A DNA stretch of 45,307 nucleotides from Chitinophagaceae bacterium. GTDB taxonomy: Bacteria > Bacteroidota > Bacteroidia > Chitinophagales > Chitinophagaceae. The translations under genes were made by a program, and so were the position numbers. Of the stretch, positions 17,329 to 25,916 are shown one piece after another (position 1 is the first letter of the stretch; the number at the start of each line of letters is the position of its first letter). The stretch spans positions 5,561 to 50,867 of the forward strand of contig JAHEMO010000002.1 in NCBI GenBank assembly GCA_024643625.1. Direction: 5' to 3'. Below the pieces are notes generated by a model. It did no database searches, was not told where the DNA came from, and saw nothing but the letters and a program-made list of their open reading frames with translations.

Positions 17329-18687
17329 TTATTGCGCCATGCTTTTCAAAATATCGTATTTGGTAACAATGTGGAAGTTGCCCGATTCGTCCTTTGCCAG
17401 CACTGCACCATTTTGCTTATCCATTAGTTTGCTGAGTTTCTCTACAGTAGTGTCAAATGCTACAACCGGATAAGCGGCTTCCAGCACCTCGGCTATTGGT
17501 TTACTCCTGAGCTCCGGGTCTTTAAACAGCTTGGCAAACAAACCAGCCTGACTAATGGCCCCAAGTGGTTGGCCATCAGCAAATACGGGAATATGTTCTA
17601 TGTCGTATTTATCCATCAACGCAACGGCATCAGCCACCGTTTGGGTGGTGGTAAGTGTAACTAGTTTTTGGGCTTTTCGTGCGCCTACCAATTGTTTGAA
17701 ATTTTTGGGTTCCAAAAATCCGCGCTCCATCATCCATTGGTCGTTATACATCTTGGCGACATAGCGACTGCCATGGTCGTGGAATATTACCACCACTACA
17801 TCATTTTTGGAAAGCCTGTCCTGTAGTTGCAGCAGACCCTGAATAGCTGCTCCGCAACTATTGCCGGCAAATATGCCTTCCTCTTTGGCCACCCGCCGGG
17901 CCATTATGGCACTTTCTTTATCTGCTACCTGCTCAAAATGATCGATCCATTGCATATCATAATTCGCAGGCACAAAATCTTCTCCTATTCCTTCGGTGAT
18001 ATAGGGATGTACCTCATTGGTATCAAGTTCTCCGGTATTAAAGTATTTGGTAAGCAGGCTACCATAAGCATCAATAGCCCAAACCTTGATATCAGGATTT
18101 TTTTCTTTCAGGTATTTGCCTGCTCCGGTTACGGTTCCTCCGGTGCCGGTAGCCACGACAAGGTGTGTAATTTTGCCTTCTGTTTGTTCCCAAATTTCCG
18201 GTCCTGTAGTCTCGTAATGCGCAATACGGTTGGCCAGATTGTCGTATTGATTTACATACCAACTATTGGGAATTTCGGTGGCGAGTCTCTTGCTTACGCT
18301 GTAATAACTTCTGGGGTCTTCGGGCTCCACATTGGTAGGACATACAATTACTTCAGCACCTACAGCCTTCAGGATATCAACTTTTTCTTTGGATTGTTTG
18401 TCGGTGGTGGTAAATATGCATTTGTAGCCCTTGATAATGGCTGCGAGTGCCAGGCCCATGCCGGTATTACCGCTTGTACCTTCTATGATGGTACCCCCGG
18501 GTTTCAGCCAGCCATTTTCTTCGGCAACTGCCACCATTTTTACCGCCATGCGGTCTTTTATGCTGTTGCCCGGATTAAAATACTCCACTTTGGCCAGCAC
18601 AGTGCAGGGCAGAGAAGCAGTAACGCTGTTCAGTTGAATAAGAGGGGTATTGCCAATAGTTTCGAGTATATTTTTCTTCCAGGCCAT
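17329..18687 (-). CDS. cbs: Cystathionine beta-synthase (PLP enzyme with CBS-domain pair)
   Basis: Condenses homocysteine and serine to cystathionine in transsulfuration; a cysteine-synthase activity is the alternative. 452 residues: catalytic fold type II domain at 1-320 with the PLP lysine Lys44 in NPGNSIKDR, the phosphate-binding loop TSGNTGMG near 74-81, and VVATGTGGTVTGAG near 180-193. A pair of CBS (Bateman) domains follows at about 335-450, as in true cystathionine beta-synthases; no haem-binding N-terminal extension is present. The track extends the N-terminus by 51 residues into the divergent promoter region; the start MAWKKNILETIGNTPL at 18687 matches the family. Divergent from the ABC exporter, near ahcY, whose product homocysteine is its substrate. 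Confidence 0.93.
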   Translation of the reverse strand: MAWKKNILETIGNTPLIQLNSVTASLPCTVLAKVEYFNPGNSIKDRMAVKMVAVAEENGWLKPGGTIIEGTSGNTGMGLALAAIIKGYKCIFTTTDKQSKEKVDILKAVGAEVIVCPTNVEPEDPRSYYSVSKRLATEIPNSWYVNQYDNLANRIAHYETTGPEIWEQTEGKITHLVVATGTGGTVTGAGKYLKEKNPDIKVWAIDAYGSLLTKYFNTGELDTNEVHPYITEGIGEDFVPANYDMQWIDHFEQVADKESAIMARRVAKEEGIFAGNSCGAAIQGLLQLQDRLSKNDVVVVIFHDHGSRYVAKMYNDQWMMERGFLEPKNFKQLVGARKAQKLVTLTTTQTVADAVALMDKYDIEHIPVFADGQPLGAISQAGLFAKLFKDPELRSKPIAEVLEAAYPVVAFDTTVEKLSKLMDKQNGAVLAKDESGNFHIVTKYDILKSMAQ

Positions 18688-18821
18688 AAAATGATAGTTA
18701 GTGCAGGTTAGTGACAAATGTGCAGGTAAAAGGCCATGCAAACCAAGCCCTGCGGCTAAAGTTATGTGAACCTTACGCACGTAAAGGATACAGCAGTAGG
18801 CCGCCATTATATTGCAGCCGC

Positions 18822-20669
18822 ATGAAAGAACTTGCTGCACTAAACAAATATTTCTATAAATACCGAAAACGCTATCTGGCTGGATTGTTGTTTGTGGTTA
18901 TCAGCAATTATTTTGCCATTCTGGCCCCACAGATTACGGCTTATGTGGTTGATAAAGTGCAGCAAGTGCTGCCGGGCTACGTGCCAAGACCGCTGGCTCC
19001 CCAGATAGATCCCCTGGTACGAGCATTTGTTAATTGGGTGGAAACCTCTGGGTTTAGCTTCAACGCCATCATTGCCCTCTGCGGCGTCAGCATATTAGTG
19101 CTTGCCCTTATACGCGGATTATTTATGTTCCTCATGCGGCAAACCATTATTGTAGCAAGCCGCTATATTGAGTATGAGCAGAAGAACGAAATTTTTGGTC
19201 ATTATCAAAACCTGGATGCCGTTTTCTACAAGCGCAATAATACCGGTGATCTCATGAATCGCATATCGGAAGATGTAGGCCGGGTGCGCATGTACACAGG
19301 TCCGAGCATCATGTATCTCGCTAATCTGATTACCATGATCGTGCTCTCGCTCTACTTTATGGTAAAGAAAGATCCGCTGCTTACCCTTTATGTGCTGGCC
19401 CCGCTGCCCATACTTTCCGTTACTATTTATATCGTCAACAATATCATCCATAAACGCAGCCGAAAAATTCAGGCCATACTGAGTGACCTTACAACAGATG
19501 CCCAGCAAACTTATAGTGGCATTAGAGTGGTAAAGAGCTATGCACAGGAAGAGGCCATGTTGCGTGCTTATGCGCAAAGGAGCGACGACTATCGAAAGGA
19601 GTCAATTGGTTTGGCAAAAGTGGAAGCTTTCTATTCTCCGGCTATGTGGTTGCTCATTGGATTAAGCACACTGAGTACCATAATGATTGGCGGCATCTAT
19701 TATCTCGATGGCAGAATAACGGAGGTAGGGGTCCTGGTAGAATTTGTGATGTATATCAACATGCTTATGTTTCCGGTAATGGCCATTGGTTGGGTTGCAG
19801 GTATGATACAAAGAGCCAAGGCATCTCAGGGCAGACTGAACGAATTGTTGGTGACCAAAGCCGAAGTGCATGATGAAGCAGCAACAATGCCAAAGGAAAG
19901 CCTTGACAGTTGGAACGGGTCTGTGTCTTTTAAAGAAATCAGTTTTACCTATCCTAACACAGGGATTACAGCTATCAAAAATTTCAATCTAACAATTACC
20001 CCCGGTGAAAAAATTGCCATTATTGGCAGAACGGGTAGTGGCAAAAGCACCATAGCCCAACTCTTGTTGCGAATGTACGATTTGCAGGAAGGTAACATAC
20101 TCATTAATAATCATCCAATTGAACACTACGCGGTTGATACCTTACGCAGCCGCATTTCGTATGTGCCGCAGGATGTGTTTTTATTTAGCGATACTATCGG
20201 CCATAATATCAGCTTTGGTAAAGACGATGCATCCGAAACTGAAATTGAAGAGGCGGCCAGGATGGCTTCGGTTGCCGGTGAAATTGAATCTTTTGAAAAA
20301 GGATATGAAACCGTAGTAGGAGAGCGGGGCATTACGCTGAGTGGTGGCCAGAAACAACGGGTATCTATTGCCAGGGCATTATTGAAACCCGCAGGCCTAA
20401 TTATTTTCGATGACTGCCTGAGCGCGGTGGACGCCGCAACAGAAAAGGCGGTACTTGGCGAACTTGGCAAGTACTTGCAGGATAAAACTGCCATTGTGAT
20501 TACCCATCGCATATTTGCCTTGATGGACTTTGACACCATTATTGTGATGGAAAATGGCAGCATTGCAGAGCGTGGCCGACATGCAGACCTTATGGAGAAA
20601 GACGGTGTTTATGCAGAATTATTTCGCCGTCAGCAATACGAAACCACAGTACCGGCGACAGACGCTTAA
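18822..20669 (+). CDS. ABC exporter, fused membrane and ATPase domains
   Basis: Half-size exporter of the MsbA/multidrug type, expected to work as a homodimer in the inner membrane. 615 residues: six-helix membrane domain at about 20-350, then the nucleotide-binding domain with Walker A GRTGSGKST near 402, signature LSGGQKQR near 507-514, Walker B LIIFDDCLSAVDA near 527-539 and the switch histidine in VITHR. The track start at 18711 adds 37 residues of non-family sequence from the intergenic region; the ATG at 18822 (MKELAALNKYFYKYRK) is preferred. The substrate is unknown; lipid or drug export are both possible. Confidence 0.93.
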   Translation: MKELAALNKYFYKYRKRYLAGLLFVVISNYFAILAPQITAYVVDKVQQVLPGYVPRPLAPQIDPLVRAFVNWVETSGFSFNAIIALCGVSILVLALIRGLFMFLMRQTIIVASRYIEYEQKNEIFGHYQNLDAVFYKRNNTGDLMNRISEDVGRVRMYTGPSIMYLANLITMIVLSLYFMVKKDPLLTLYVLAPLPILSVTIYIVNNIIHKRSRKIQAILSDLTTDAQQTYSGIRVVKSYAQEEAMLRAYAQRSDDYRKESIGLAKVEAFYSPAMWLLIGLSTLSTIMIGGIYYLDGRITEVGVLVEFVMYINMLMFPVMAIGWVAGMIQRAKASQGRLNELLVTKAEVHDEAATMPKESLDSWNGSVSFKEISFTYPNTGITAIKNFNLTITPGEKIAIIGRTGSGKSTIAQLLLRMYDLQEGNILINNHPIEHYAVDTLRSRISYVPQDVFLFSDTIGHNISFGKDDASETEIEEAARMASVAGEIESFEKGYETVVGERGITLSGGQKQRVSIARALLKPAGLIIFDDCLSAVDAATEKAVLGELGKYLQDKTAIVITHRIFALMDFDTIIVMENGSIAERGRHADLMEKDGVYAELFRRQQYETTVPATDA

Positions 20670-20672
20670 TTA

Positions 20673-20736
20673 TGTGCGAAACAGCAGCAATAATGTGCAG
20701 AACCCCGCACAAAATGTGCTAAAATCTGTGCTAAAC
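20673..20736 (+). repeat. Four short direct repeats TGTGCnnAAC-like
   Basis: TGTGCGAAAC (20673), TGTGCAGAAC (20694), TGTGCTAAAA (20715) and TGTGCTAAAC (20727) follow immediately after the ABC exporter stop. The first three are spaced exactly 21 bp apart, the fourth 12 bp later. They precede the predicted promoter of the non-coding region and could be protein-binding sites. Confidence 0.45.
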
Positions 20737-20762
20737 AGGTTTATATCAAAGGGCCTTTTTTT

Positions 20763-20794
20763 TTGGCTGCAATACCATTGAAGCGCTACTTTTA
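20763..20794 (+). promoter_or_regulatory. Possible promoter of the intergenic transcript
   Basis: A TTG at 20763-20765 and TACTTTTA at 20787-20794 (one mismatch to TAnnTTTG) are separated by 21 bp, within the spacing known for Bacteroidota promoters. Transcription would begin near 20800, running toward the strong terminator at 21118. Confidence 0.4.
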
Positions 20795-20799
20795 TGTTG

Positions 20800-21166
20800 T
20801 CAATGAGTTCTTTAACACCACGGCCAAAAATTGCTGAAGCAGCGACTAAAGTCTTCGGACTGAAACAAAGCAACGGCGAAACAGAACCAAACTGGTTCCG
20901 GTCAAGATCCAATAGCGACGTAACAGAAGCAGAAAGGAACTGAGATCGCAGTTGTTCGGTTATGTTTAATGTTTGCAAGTTCAAACTGTCAAAGGGGAGG
21001 AGTGCATTTATTAGGTATAAAAGAATGCCTGAATTGGCCATTCAATAGTGTATCGGTAAAACGGTGCCGAATGGTTAGGCTTTTGGGGTTAAATGAATGA
21101 ATTGATACAACTAGAACACATCAGCGGGATACGCAAGTATCACTAACCGCTGATGTTTCTTTTTTT
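20800..21166 (+). ncRNA. Candidate structured non-coding RNA (or small-protein gene), unknown family
   Basis: The 560-bp space between the ABC exporter and ahcY has a possible promoter at its left and a strong plus-strand terminator at its right, so an RNA of about 365 nt is predicted. Local hairpins visible on this strand: AGTC-TTCG-GACT (20850-20861), GAACC/GGTTC (20884-20898), AACTG/CAGTT (20938-20953) and GTTTG/CAAAC (20971-20986). It does not show the conserved sequences of tmRNA, RNase P RNA, SRP RNA or 6S RNA as far as I can judge. A small ORF (ATG at 20794 or 20803 to TGA at 20943, 49 or 46 residues) overlaps; its product resembles nothing I recognise. Confidence 0.35.
21118..21166 (+). 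terminator. Strong rho-independent terminator of the intergenic transcript
   Basis: Perfect 10-bp stem ACATCAGCGG/CCGCTGATGT (21118-21127 with 21147-21156) encloses a second perfect stem GATAC/GTATC with a GCAA loop, and is followed by TTCTTTTTTT. It is oriented for plus-strand transcription, where the nearest annotated gene ends about 450 bp upstream. Confidence 0.85.
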
Positions 21167-21169
21167 AGT

Positions 21170-21207
21170 AAAAACGACAAACCCCGATGCAGTTGCACCG
21201 GGGTTTG
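21170..21207 (-). terminator. Rho-independent terminator of ahcY
   Basis: Perfect 9-bp stem CAAACCCCG/CGGGGTTTG (21178-21186 with 21199-21207), extended by TGCA/TGCA inside, is followed on the minus strand by TCG and five T. It lies 22 bp after the ahcY stop, back to back with the plus-strand terminator. Confidence 0.85.
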
Positions 21208-21228
21208 TTTATGAAAAAACCTACTTAA

Positions 21229-22557
21229 TTAGTAGCGGTAAAGGTCAGATTTGAAAGGTCCATTTTTACCAATACCTAGGTAAGAAGACTGTTCTTCGGT
21301 AAGTTCATCAAGTACCACACCAATTTTAGACAAGTGCAGGCGGGCTACTTTCTCATCGAGGTGCTTGGGTAATACATACACCTGGTTTTCGTAGTTCTCA
21401 TGAAATTTCCACAGCTCAATTTGTGCAAGCACCTGATTGGTAAAGGAATTACTCATTACAAAGCTGGGGTGGCCCGTAGCGCATCCCAAATTCACCAAAC
21501 GACCTTCGGCAAGCAAAATTATTTCTTTGCCATCAATGTTGTACAAATCAACCTGCGGCTTAATAGTGTCTTTGGTATGACCGTAATTGGTATTTAACCA
21601 TGCCACATCAATTTCAATATCAAAGTGTCCAATATTGCATACAATAGCTTTGTCCTTCATCAGGCGGAAATGTGTTCCGGTAATCAAATCGCGGCAGCCG
21701 GATGCGGTTACCACAATATCTGCTTCCTGAACAGCGTCAATCATTTTCTTTACTTCAAAACCGTCCATAGCAGCCTGCAACGCACAAATTGGATCAATCT
21801 CGGTAACGATTACCCGGCAACCTGCGCCCTGCAATGAAGCAGCTGAGCCTTTGCCAACATCGCCATAGCCACCAACAACGGCTACCTTACCGGCAAGCAT
21901 TACATCTGTGGCGCGTCGTATACTATCTACCAGACTTTCCTTGCAACCATATTTATTATCAAACTTGCTCTTGGTAACACTATCATTTACATTGATAGCA
22001 GGCATGGGTAAGGTACCTTTAGCCATACGCTCATACAGGCGATGTACGCCGGTAGTAGTTTCTTCACTAAGGCCTTTGATATGATGAACCAACTCGGGAT
22101 ACTTGTCGAAAACCATGTTCGTCAAGTCGCCACCGTCATCGAGAATCATATTGAGGGTGCGATCGGCACCTCCAAAAAACAAAGTTTGTTCAATACACCA
22201 ATCGGCTTCTTCCTGCGACTGACCTTTCCATGCAAACACACCAATACCGGCTGCAGCAATAGCAGCGGCAGCATGGTCCTGAGTGGAAAAAATATTACAG
22301 CTGCTCCATTTGACCTCAGCTCCCAGGGCCACCAATGTTTCAATGAGAACAGCAGTTTGGATTGTCATGTGCAGACATCCTGCAATGCGGGCACCTTTTA
22401 AAGGTTGATTGCTGCCATACTCTTCACGCAGGGCCATCAAACCCGGCATTTCGGCTTCGGCCAAACGAATTTCTTTGCGGCCCCAATCGGCCAGGCTAAT
22501 ATCCTTCACTTTGTGTTGCAGGCTGAAGTCAATCCTGTTGGTAAGCGTTGCTGACAT
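21229..22557 (-). CDS. ahcY: Adenosylhomocysteinase
   Basis: Cleaves S-adenosylhomocysteine to homocysteine and adenosine, keeping methylation running. 442 residues, normal length. The NAD-binding motif [11 protein letters not shown] is near 228-238, followed by [15 protein letters not shown]; the substrate region has [12 protein letters not shown] near 60-71, and the C-terminal end KSDLYRY supplies the lysine and tyrosine that reach the neighbouring subunit's cofactor. Regulation: a good -7 box at 22587-22594 lies 30 bp upstream, and the first of three 31-bp-spaced repeats sits just upstream of it. The divergent Lrp/AsnC gene is the obvious candidate regulator. Confidence 0.98.
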   Translation of the reverse strand: MSATLTNRIDFSLQHKVKDISLADWGRKEIRLAEAEMPGLMALREEYGSNQPLKGARIAGCLHMTIQTAVLIETLVALGAEVKWSSCNIFSTQDHAAAAIAAAGIGVFAWKGQSQEEADWCIEQTLFFGGADRTLNMILDDGGDLTNMVFDKYPELVHHIKGLSEETTTGVHRLYERMAKGTLPMPAINVNDSVTKSKFDNKYGCKESLVDSIRRATDVMLAGKVAVVGGYGDVGKGSAASLQGAGCRVIVTEIDPICALQAAMDGFEVKKMIDAVQEADIVVTASGCRDLITGTHFRLMKDKAIVCNIGHFDIEIDVAWLNTNYGHTKDTIKPQVDLYNIDGKEIILLAEGRLVNLGCATGHPSFVMSNSFTNQVLAQIELWKFHENYENQVYVLPKHLDEKVARLHLSKIGVVLDELTEEQSSYLGIGKNGPFKSDLYRY

Positions 22558-22586
22558 ATAAATTGTTTTTTGTTTTAAACTTGCCG

Positions 22587-22594
22587 CAAAGCTA
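22587..22594 (-). promoter_or_regulatory. Bacteroidota -7 box (TAnnTTTG) for ahcY
   Basis: Minus-strand TAGCTTTG matches the consensus exactly and is followed by CGGC. Start of transcription near 22580 would give a leader of about 23 nt. The expected -33 area overlaps or adjoins the first operator-like repeat, and no clear TTG is seen there. Confidence 0.5.
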
Positions 22595-22600
22595 TAGTTC

Positions 22601-22675
22601 CAGCATAAAATACTATGTGAAAAGGATATTTTAGGATGAAATACACATATTGGCTATATTGTCAGGATAAAATAT
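22601..22675 (+). promoter_or_regulatory. Three 13-bp repeats at exact 31-bp spacing: probable Lrp/AsnC operator array
   Basis: CAGCATAAAATAC (22601-22613), TAGGATGAAATAC (22632-22644) and CAGGATAAAATAT (22663-22675) follow the consensus yAGgATrAAATAy. Each copy begins exactly 31 bp after the previous one, close to three turns of DNA, so all would face the same side. The array lies between the ahcY promoter box and the start of the divergent Lrp-type gene (ATG at 22685). Lrp-family octamers wrap DNA over several phased sites, which fits. Confidence 0.6.
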
Positions 22676-22684
22676 AAGTAATAG

Positions 22685-23179
22685 ATGGCGGTAAGCACAA
22701 ATTCAGGAAAAACGGCTAAGGTCTGGACAGCAGATGAAACGGACATTTCAATTTTGCGGCTTTTGCAGGACAATGCACGAATAACAGTAAAGGAAGTTGC
22801 GGAGCAGGTAAATCTCAGCACCAGCCCGGTGCATGAACGCATAAAACGAATGGAAGAGTCGGGCGTAATTAAACAGTATGCCACATTGCTGGATGCAGCA
22901 AGCGTAAACAAAAGTCTTACCGTAATCTGCTTTTTATCGCTAAAAGAGCATAACAAAACAGCGGGAGCACATTTTATTGAAGCCATCGGCCATATGCCCG
23001 AAGTAGTGGAGTGTTTTAATATTTCCGGTGAATTCGACTTTATGCTAAAAATTGTGGCCAGCGATATGGATGCTTATTACAATTTTCATGTCAATAAACT
23101 TGGCGCACTCGATAACCTTGGGCACGTGCAAAGCATTTTTGTTATGGGTGTACTCAAGCAAACCCATAAGCTTGTGTAG
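22685..23179 (+). CDS. Lrp/AsnC family transcriptional regulator
   Basis: DNA-binding regulator of amino-acid metabolism. 164 residues: N-terminal winged helix (about 18-70, ADETDISILRLLQDNARITVKEVAEQVNLSTSPVHERIKRMEESGVI), linker strand, and a C-terminal RAM ligand-binding domain with the turn VVECFNISGEFDFMLKIVASD near 102-122. It is divergent from ahcY with 127 bp between starts, and that space holds the phased repeats. Autoregulation and control of ahcY in response to methionine, homocysteine or a related amino acid are inferred from position only. The N-terminal 15 residues are longer than usual. Confidence 0.95.
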   Translation: MAVSTNSGKTAKVWTADETDISILRLLQDNARITVKEVAEQVNLSTSPVHERIKRMEESGVIKQYATLLDAASVNKSLTVICFLSLKEHNKTAGAHFIEAIGHMPEVVECFNISGEFDFMLKIVASDMDAYYNFHVNKLGALDNLGHVQSIFVMGVLKQTHKLV

Positions 23180-23202
23180 GTGAAGAAATGGCCGGCCCAA
23201 CA

Positions 23203-25881
23203 TTATTCTTTGTTGGTGCTAGAAATATATTGTTGCAAACGCATGTGATCAATGAGGGCGGTATTTACCAGCACGTTCATATTGTTATTCCATGCTTCGA
23301 ATTGCACTACCAACCTGTTTGCCCCTTTTTTAAGCTGTAATTTTTTTGCATTGCTATAGCCCCAATCGCTCCACTCGTCGGTACCGCGTTGGGGCATTAC
23401 CAACACGCCGGCATAATTATCATTGACAAAAAGCGATCGGATGGCACATTTGTTTTCGGTATTCCATGGCCCGCTTCCATTGGCATATCGCAGATCAACA
23501 AAGTATTCGCCATCAGCCGGCAATGTTATTTTAAAGGTGATGGTTCTATTTGCCGTTGTAGTGGTCTCGATGTAGCCTTTACCACTATAATTGGTCGATG
23601 TTTTTTTGACAGGTGCAGCAAATGTTTCGGCCTCCACAACAATTGTTTTTGTGCTAAAATTCAACGGCTCACTTATAAAAGATTCGAATCCCTTGTTATC
23701 AATGGCTGAAACACTATACTCAGCAGGCGAAGCGTCGAATTTTGCCAAAGCGTTGGCGCTTGTTGTTTTAAACAATGTGCCATTCTGGTATACACGGTAT
23801 TCCTTTGCCCCACTAACTTTCGGCCAGTTCAGGTTGCCAAGTGAATCAATTAAAAGCTGTGGAGTGGCCAGGCTGAAATGATTGTCCGTAAGATTAATAT
23901 CTGATGGTGTAAATCCACTGTTATCCATCGTTATATCGATAGTATGATTGCCTGTTATTTCGGCCGGCACAAAACCATTTTGAAGCGGTTGTCCATCCAT
24001 GGTAATCTTACTGATATTTTTACCATAGCCCGATATATTTATTTGCAGTATTGCGGCCCTGTAACGGAAGTTTTTTAATGATCTGTTCCCGCCGAAGGAC
24101 CTGGGAATAGCGGGGTTAAAGTAAAGCCCGTTTGTTTCGAAAGACATACCCATAAATACACGATGCACCATGGCAAGGTTACCCGCCATACTCCACAGCA
24201 TGCGGTCGCTGTTTATTTCAGTACCTAAAAAGTCGCCGGACTCTGCTACAAAATTTTCATAGTTGGTAAGAAATAATGCGGCCGCACGATACATGGCGCC
24301 AAGGCCATGTGTCAGTGCTTTTTCATTTCCTGCTTTTGCTGCGGCGAGATTCCAATAGGCTTGCACAAAAGGCCATATGCCATTGTTGTGATACGGCGGA
24401 ATACCCGGAATTTGCGGATAAATGCAGGTAGCTCCAAAAGGTGTGAGTGGTGAAGATTGCATAATTGATTGCGCCTTGTCGGCACCGGCAACATCAAATA
24501 ATATACTGAGGGCTTCACCCAAAGCTTCAAATCTTGGAGAAGCTACCAGGTGTTGCCGGCCATACAGATATTGGTGGTAGTAACCCTTTTCGGACGACCA
24601 CAAAAATTTGTTCATGCCTTCCTTGATAGCCGTGGCTCTGTTCTGGTATAAATCAAACGGTTCGCCTATTAGTTGAGCCATTTGCGCCAGTATGCGATGT
24701 GCTTGATAATGTACGGCATTGGTGCCAAGATTTTGCGAAACATAGATGTCCATATTGTTCATCCATTTGGGATAGGTTTGTTCGCGCCAGTCAAGAAAAG
24801 ATGATTCACCGCTAAACAATCCGGTAGAGGGATCGAAAACGGTTTTGTAATCGTCTTCCAGCGTGTTTTTGACAATAGGGTACACTTCCTGCAACCATGC
24901 TTTGTCGCCGGTTACTTTGAATATTTCCCAGGCGGCCAATACCCATGTGGTACGGTCGCTCGACACCGGCCATGCACCGCCGCTTCCCGTGTCCTGCACT
25001 ATGCGTCCGCGGTTCACTTTTTTTCGTAAACTAATTTTTGCAATATCGGGCTGATGATAGGCAAAAGCCAGCAGAATGGAATAGCTAATATCACGGGTCC
25101 ATACACCTCCCCATTTGGCACCTGTACGAAATGTGCTGTCGGGTTCAATATTTTTTAAGGCTTCTTCAAGCGATAAGTTGAATAGTGCATCCACAATGGG
25201 TTGTTCCGATTGGTATTGGGGCTTGTTGCTAACATCAAGTGTTGGCTTCCATTCACGCTTCCGCGTGGCAGGTGCTTCATAGGGATTGAGTGTAACTGTA
25301 ATAGCATAAATGCCGGGTTCATCTGTAGCTTCCAGTTTAAGTCCTTTGTTGTCAAGATTGACAAAATCCCATGACAGGGGTAGTGACCCGCCGGCCAGAT
25401 ATATGCCTTTAAAATCGGCTTTGGCAATGCGGGAACCATCATATGCTTCATAGTATCCGAGTGAATCCAGCTGACGCAAAACAGTGGACACATCAAAGCG
25501 AAAAGTGTATGAATAATTAGCCGGCAAATAGCCGAAACTACTGTCGGGTATGGCTTTGGGCATGGCACCAAAAGGTATTACAGGCGAAACGGAGTCGTTG
25601 CCAATCACCAGCCAGTGATTACTGCCTACCGGTAATTCATTGTCTTTTTCATTTATGCTTAGTTTAAACGCTACCAGTCTTGAATAACTTTCGCTTGCAG
25701 GGCTTATATAGTTGCTCAATAAATGCGTGGACGACAATGCTTCTGCTTCGTTTGTGCCTTGTACTACTTTGTCTGCGTATAGCGTATATGCATCATTACT
25801 GTACAATACAGTATCTTCATCTGAAGATCGGCAACCGAAAAGCAGCATAGCCATAATCAAACCATGTATTAATCTTTCCAT
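23203..25881 (-). CDS. MGH1-like (six-hairpin) glycosidase lipoprotein with carbohydrate-binding tail
   Basis: 892-residue surface or periplasmic lipoprotein: the signal peptide ends in LLFGC (Cys17). A beta-sandwich leads to an (alpha/alpha)6 glycosidase barrel at about 215-640, with features of the mannosylglycerate hydrolase-like/GH63 group (GVWTRDISYS, DWREQTYPKWMNNMDIY, NNGIWPFVQAYWNLA). A small fibronectin-III-like part lies near 665-725 (WPKVSGAKEYRVYQNG), and a CBM6/CBM35-like sandwich at about 730-880 begins VVEAETFAAP. It should act on an oligosaccharide; substrate and catalytic acids cannot be fixed here. It is 35 bp after dapF on the same strand and may be the last gene of that transcript. 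Confidence 0.85.
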   Translation of the reverse strand: MERLIHGLIMAMLLFGCRSSDEDTVLYSNDAYTLYADKVVQGTNEAEALSSTHLLSNYISPASESYSRLVAFKLSINEKDNELPVGSNHWLVIGNDSVSPVIPFGAMPKAIPDSSFGYLPANYSYTFRFDVSTVLRQLDSLGYYEAYDGSRIAKADFKGIYLAGGSLPLSWDFVNLDNKGLKLEATDEPGIYAITVTLNPYEAPATRKREWKPTLDVSNKPQYQSEQPIVDALFNLSLEEALKNIEPDSTFRTGAKWGGVWTRDISYSILLAFAYHQPDIAKISLRKKVNRGRIVQDTGSGGAWPVSSDRTTWVLAAWEIFKVTGDKAWLQEVYPIVKNTLEDDYKTVFDPSTGLFSGESSFLDWREQTYPKWMNNMDIYVSQNLGTNAVHYQAHRILAQMAQLIGEPFDLYQNRATAIKEGMNKFLWSSEKGYYHQYLYGRQHLVASPRFEALGEALSILFDVAGADKAQSIMQSSPLTPFGATCIYPQIPGIPPYHNNGIWPFVQAYWNLAAAKAGNEKALTHGLGAMYRAAALFLTNYENFVAESGDFLGTEINSDRMLWSMAGNLAMVHRVFMGMSFETNGLYFNPAIPRSFGGNRSLKNFRYRAAILQINISGYGKNISKITMDGQPLQNGFVPAEITGNHTIDITMDNSGFTPSDINLTDNHFSLATPQLLIDSLGNLNWPKVSGAKEYRVYQNGTLFKTTSANALAKFDASPAEYSVSAIDNKGFESFISEPLNFSTKTIVVEAETFAAPVKKTSTNYSGKGYIETTTTANRTITFKITLPADGEYFVDLRYANGSGPWNTENKCAIRSLFVNDNYAGVLVMPQRGTDEWSDWGYSNAKKLQLKKGANRLVVQFEAWNNNMNVLVNTALIDHMRLQQYISSTNKE

Positions 25882-25916
25882 GAAAATTGAAAATGAAATG
25901 GACCAGTGTAAATGCC

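Noticed and set aside
17827-18711. Plus-strand ORF of 294 residues inside the cystathionine beta-synthase gene
   Set aside because: Antisense shadow; the opposite strand holds a complete PLP enzyme.
20670-21041. Minus-strand ORF of 123 residues between the ABC exporter and ahcY
   Set aside because: No family features, it overlaps the phased repeats, and the ahcY terminator and the plus-strand terminator both argue against minus-strand genes here.
20800-21166. tmRNA
   Set aside because: The size fits, but I see no tRNA-like acceptor and T-arm ends, no CCA end and no recognisable tag reading frame.
22558-22600. S-adenosylhomocysteine riboswitch before ahcY
   Set aside because: The leader after the predicted promoter is only about 23 nt, too short for an SAH riboswitch.
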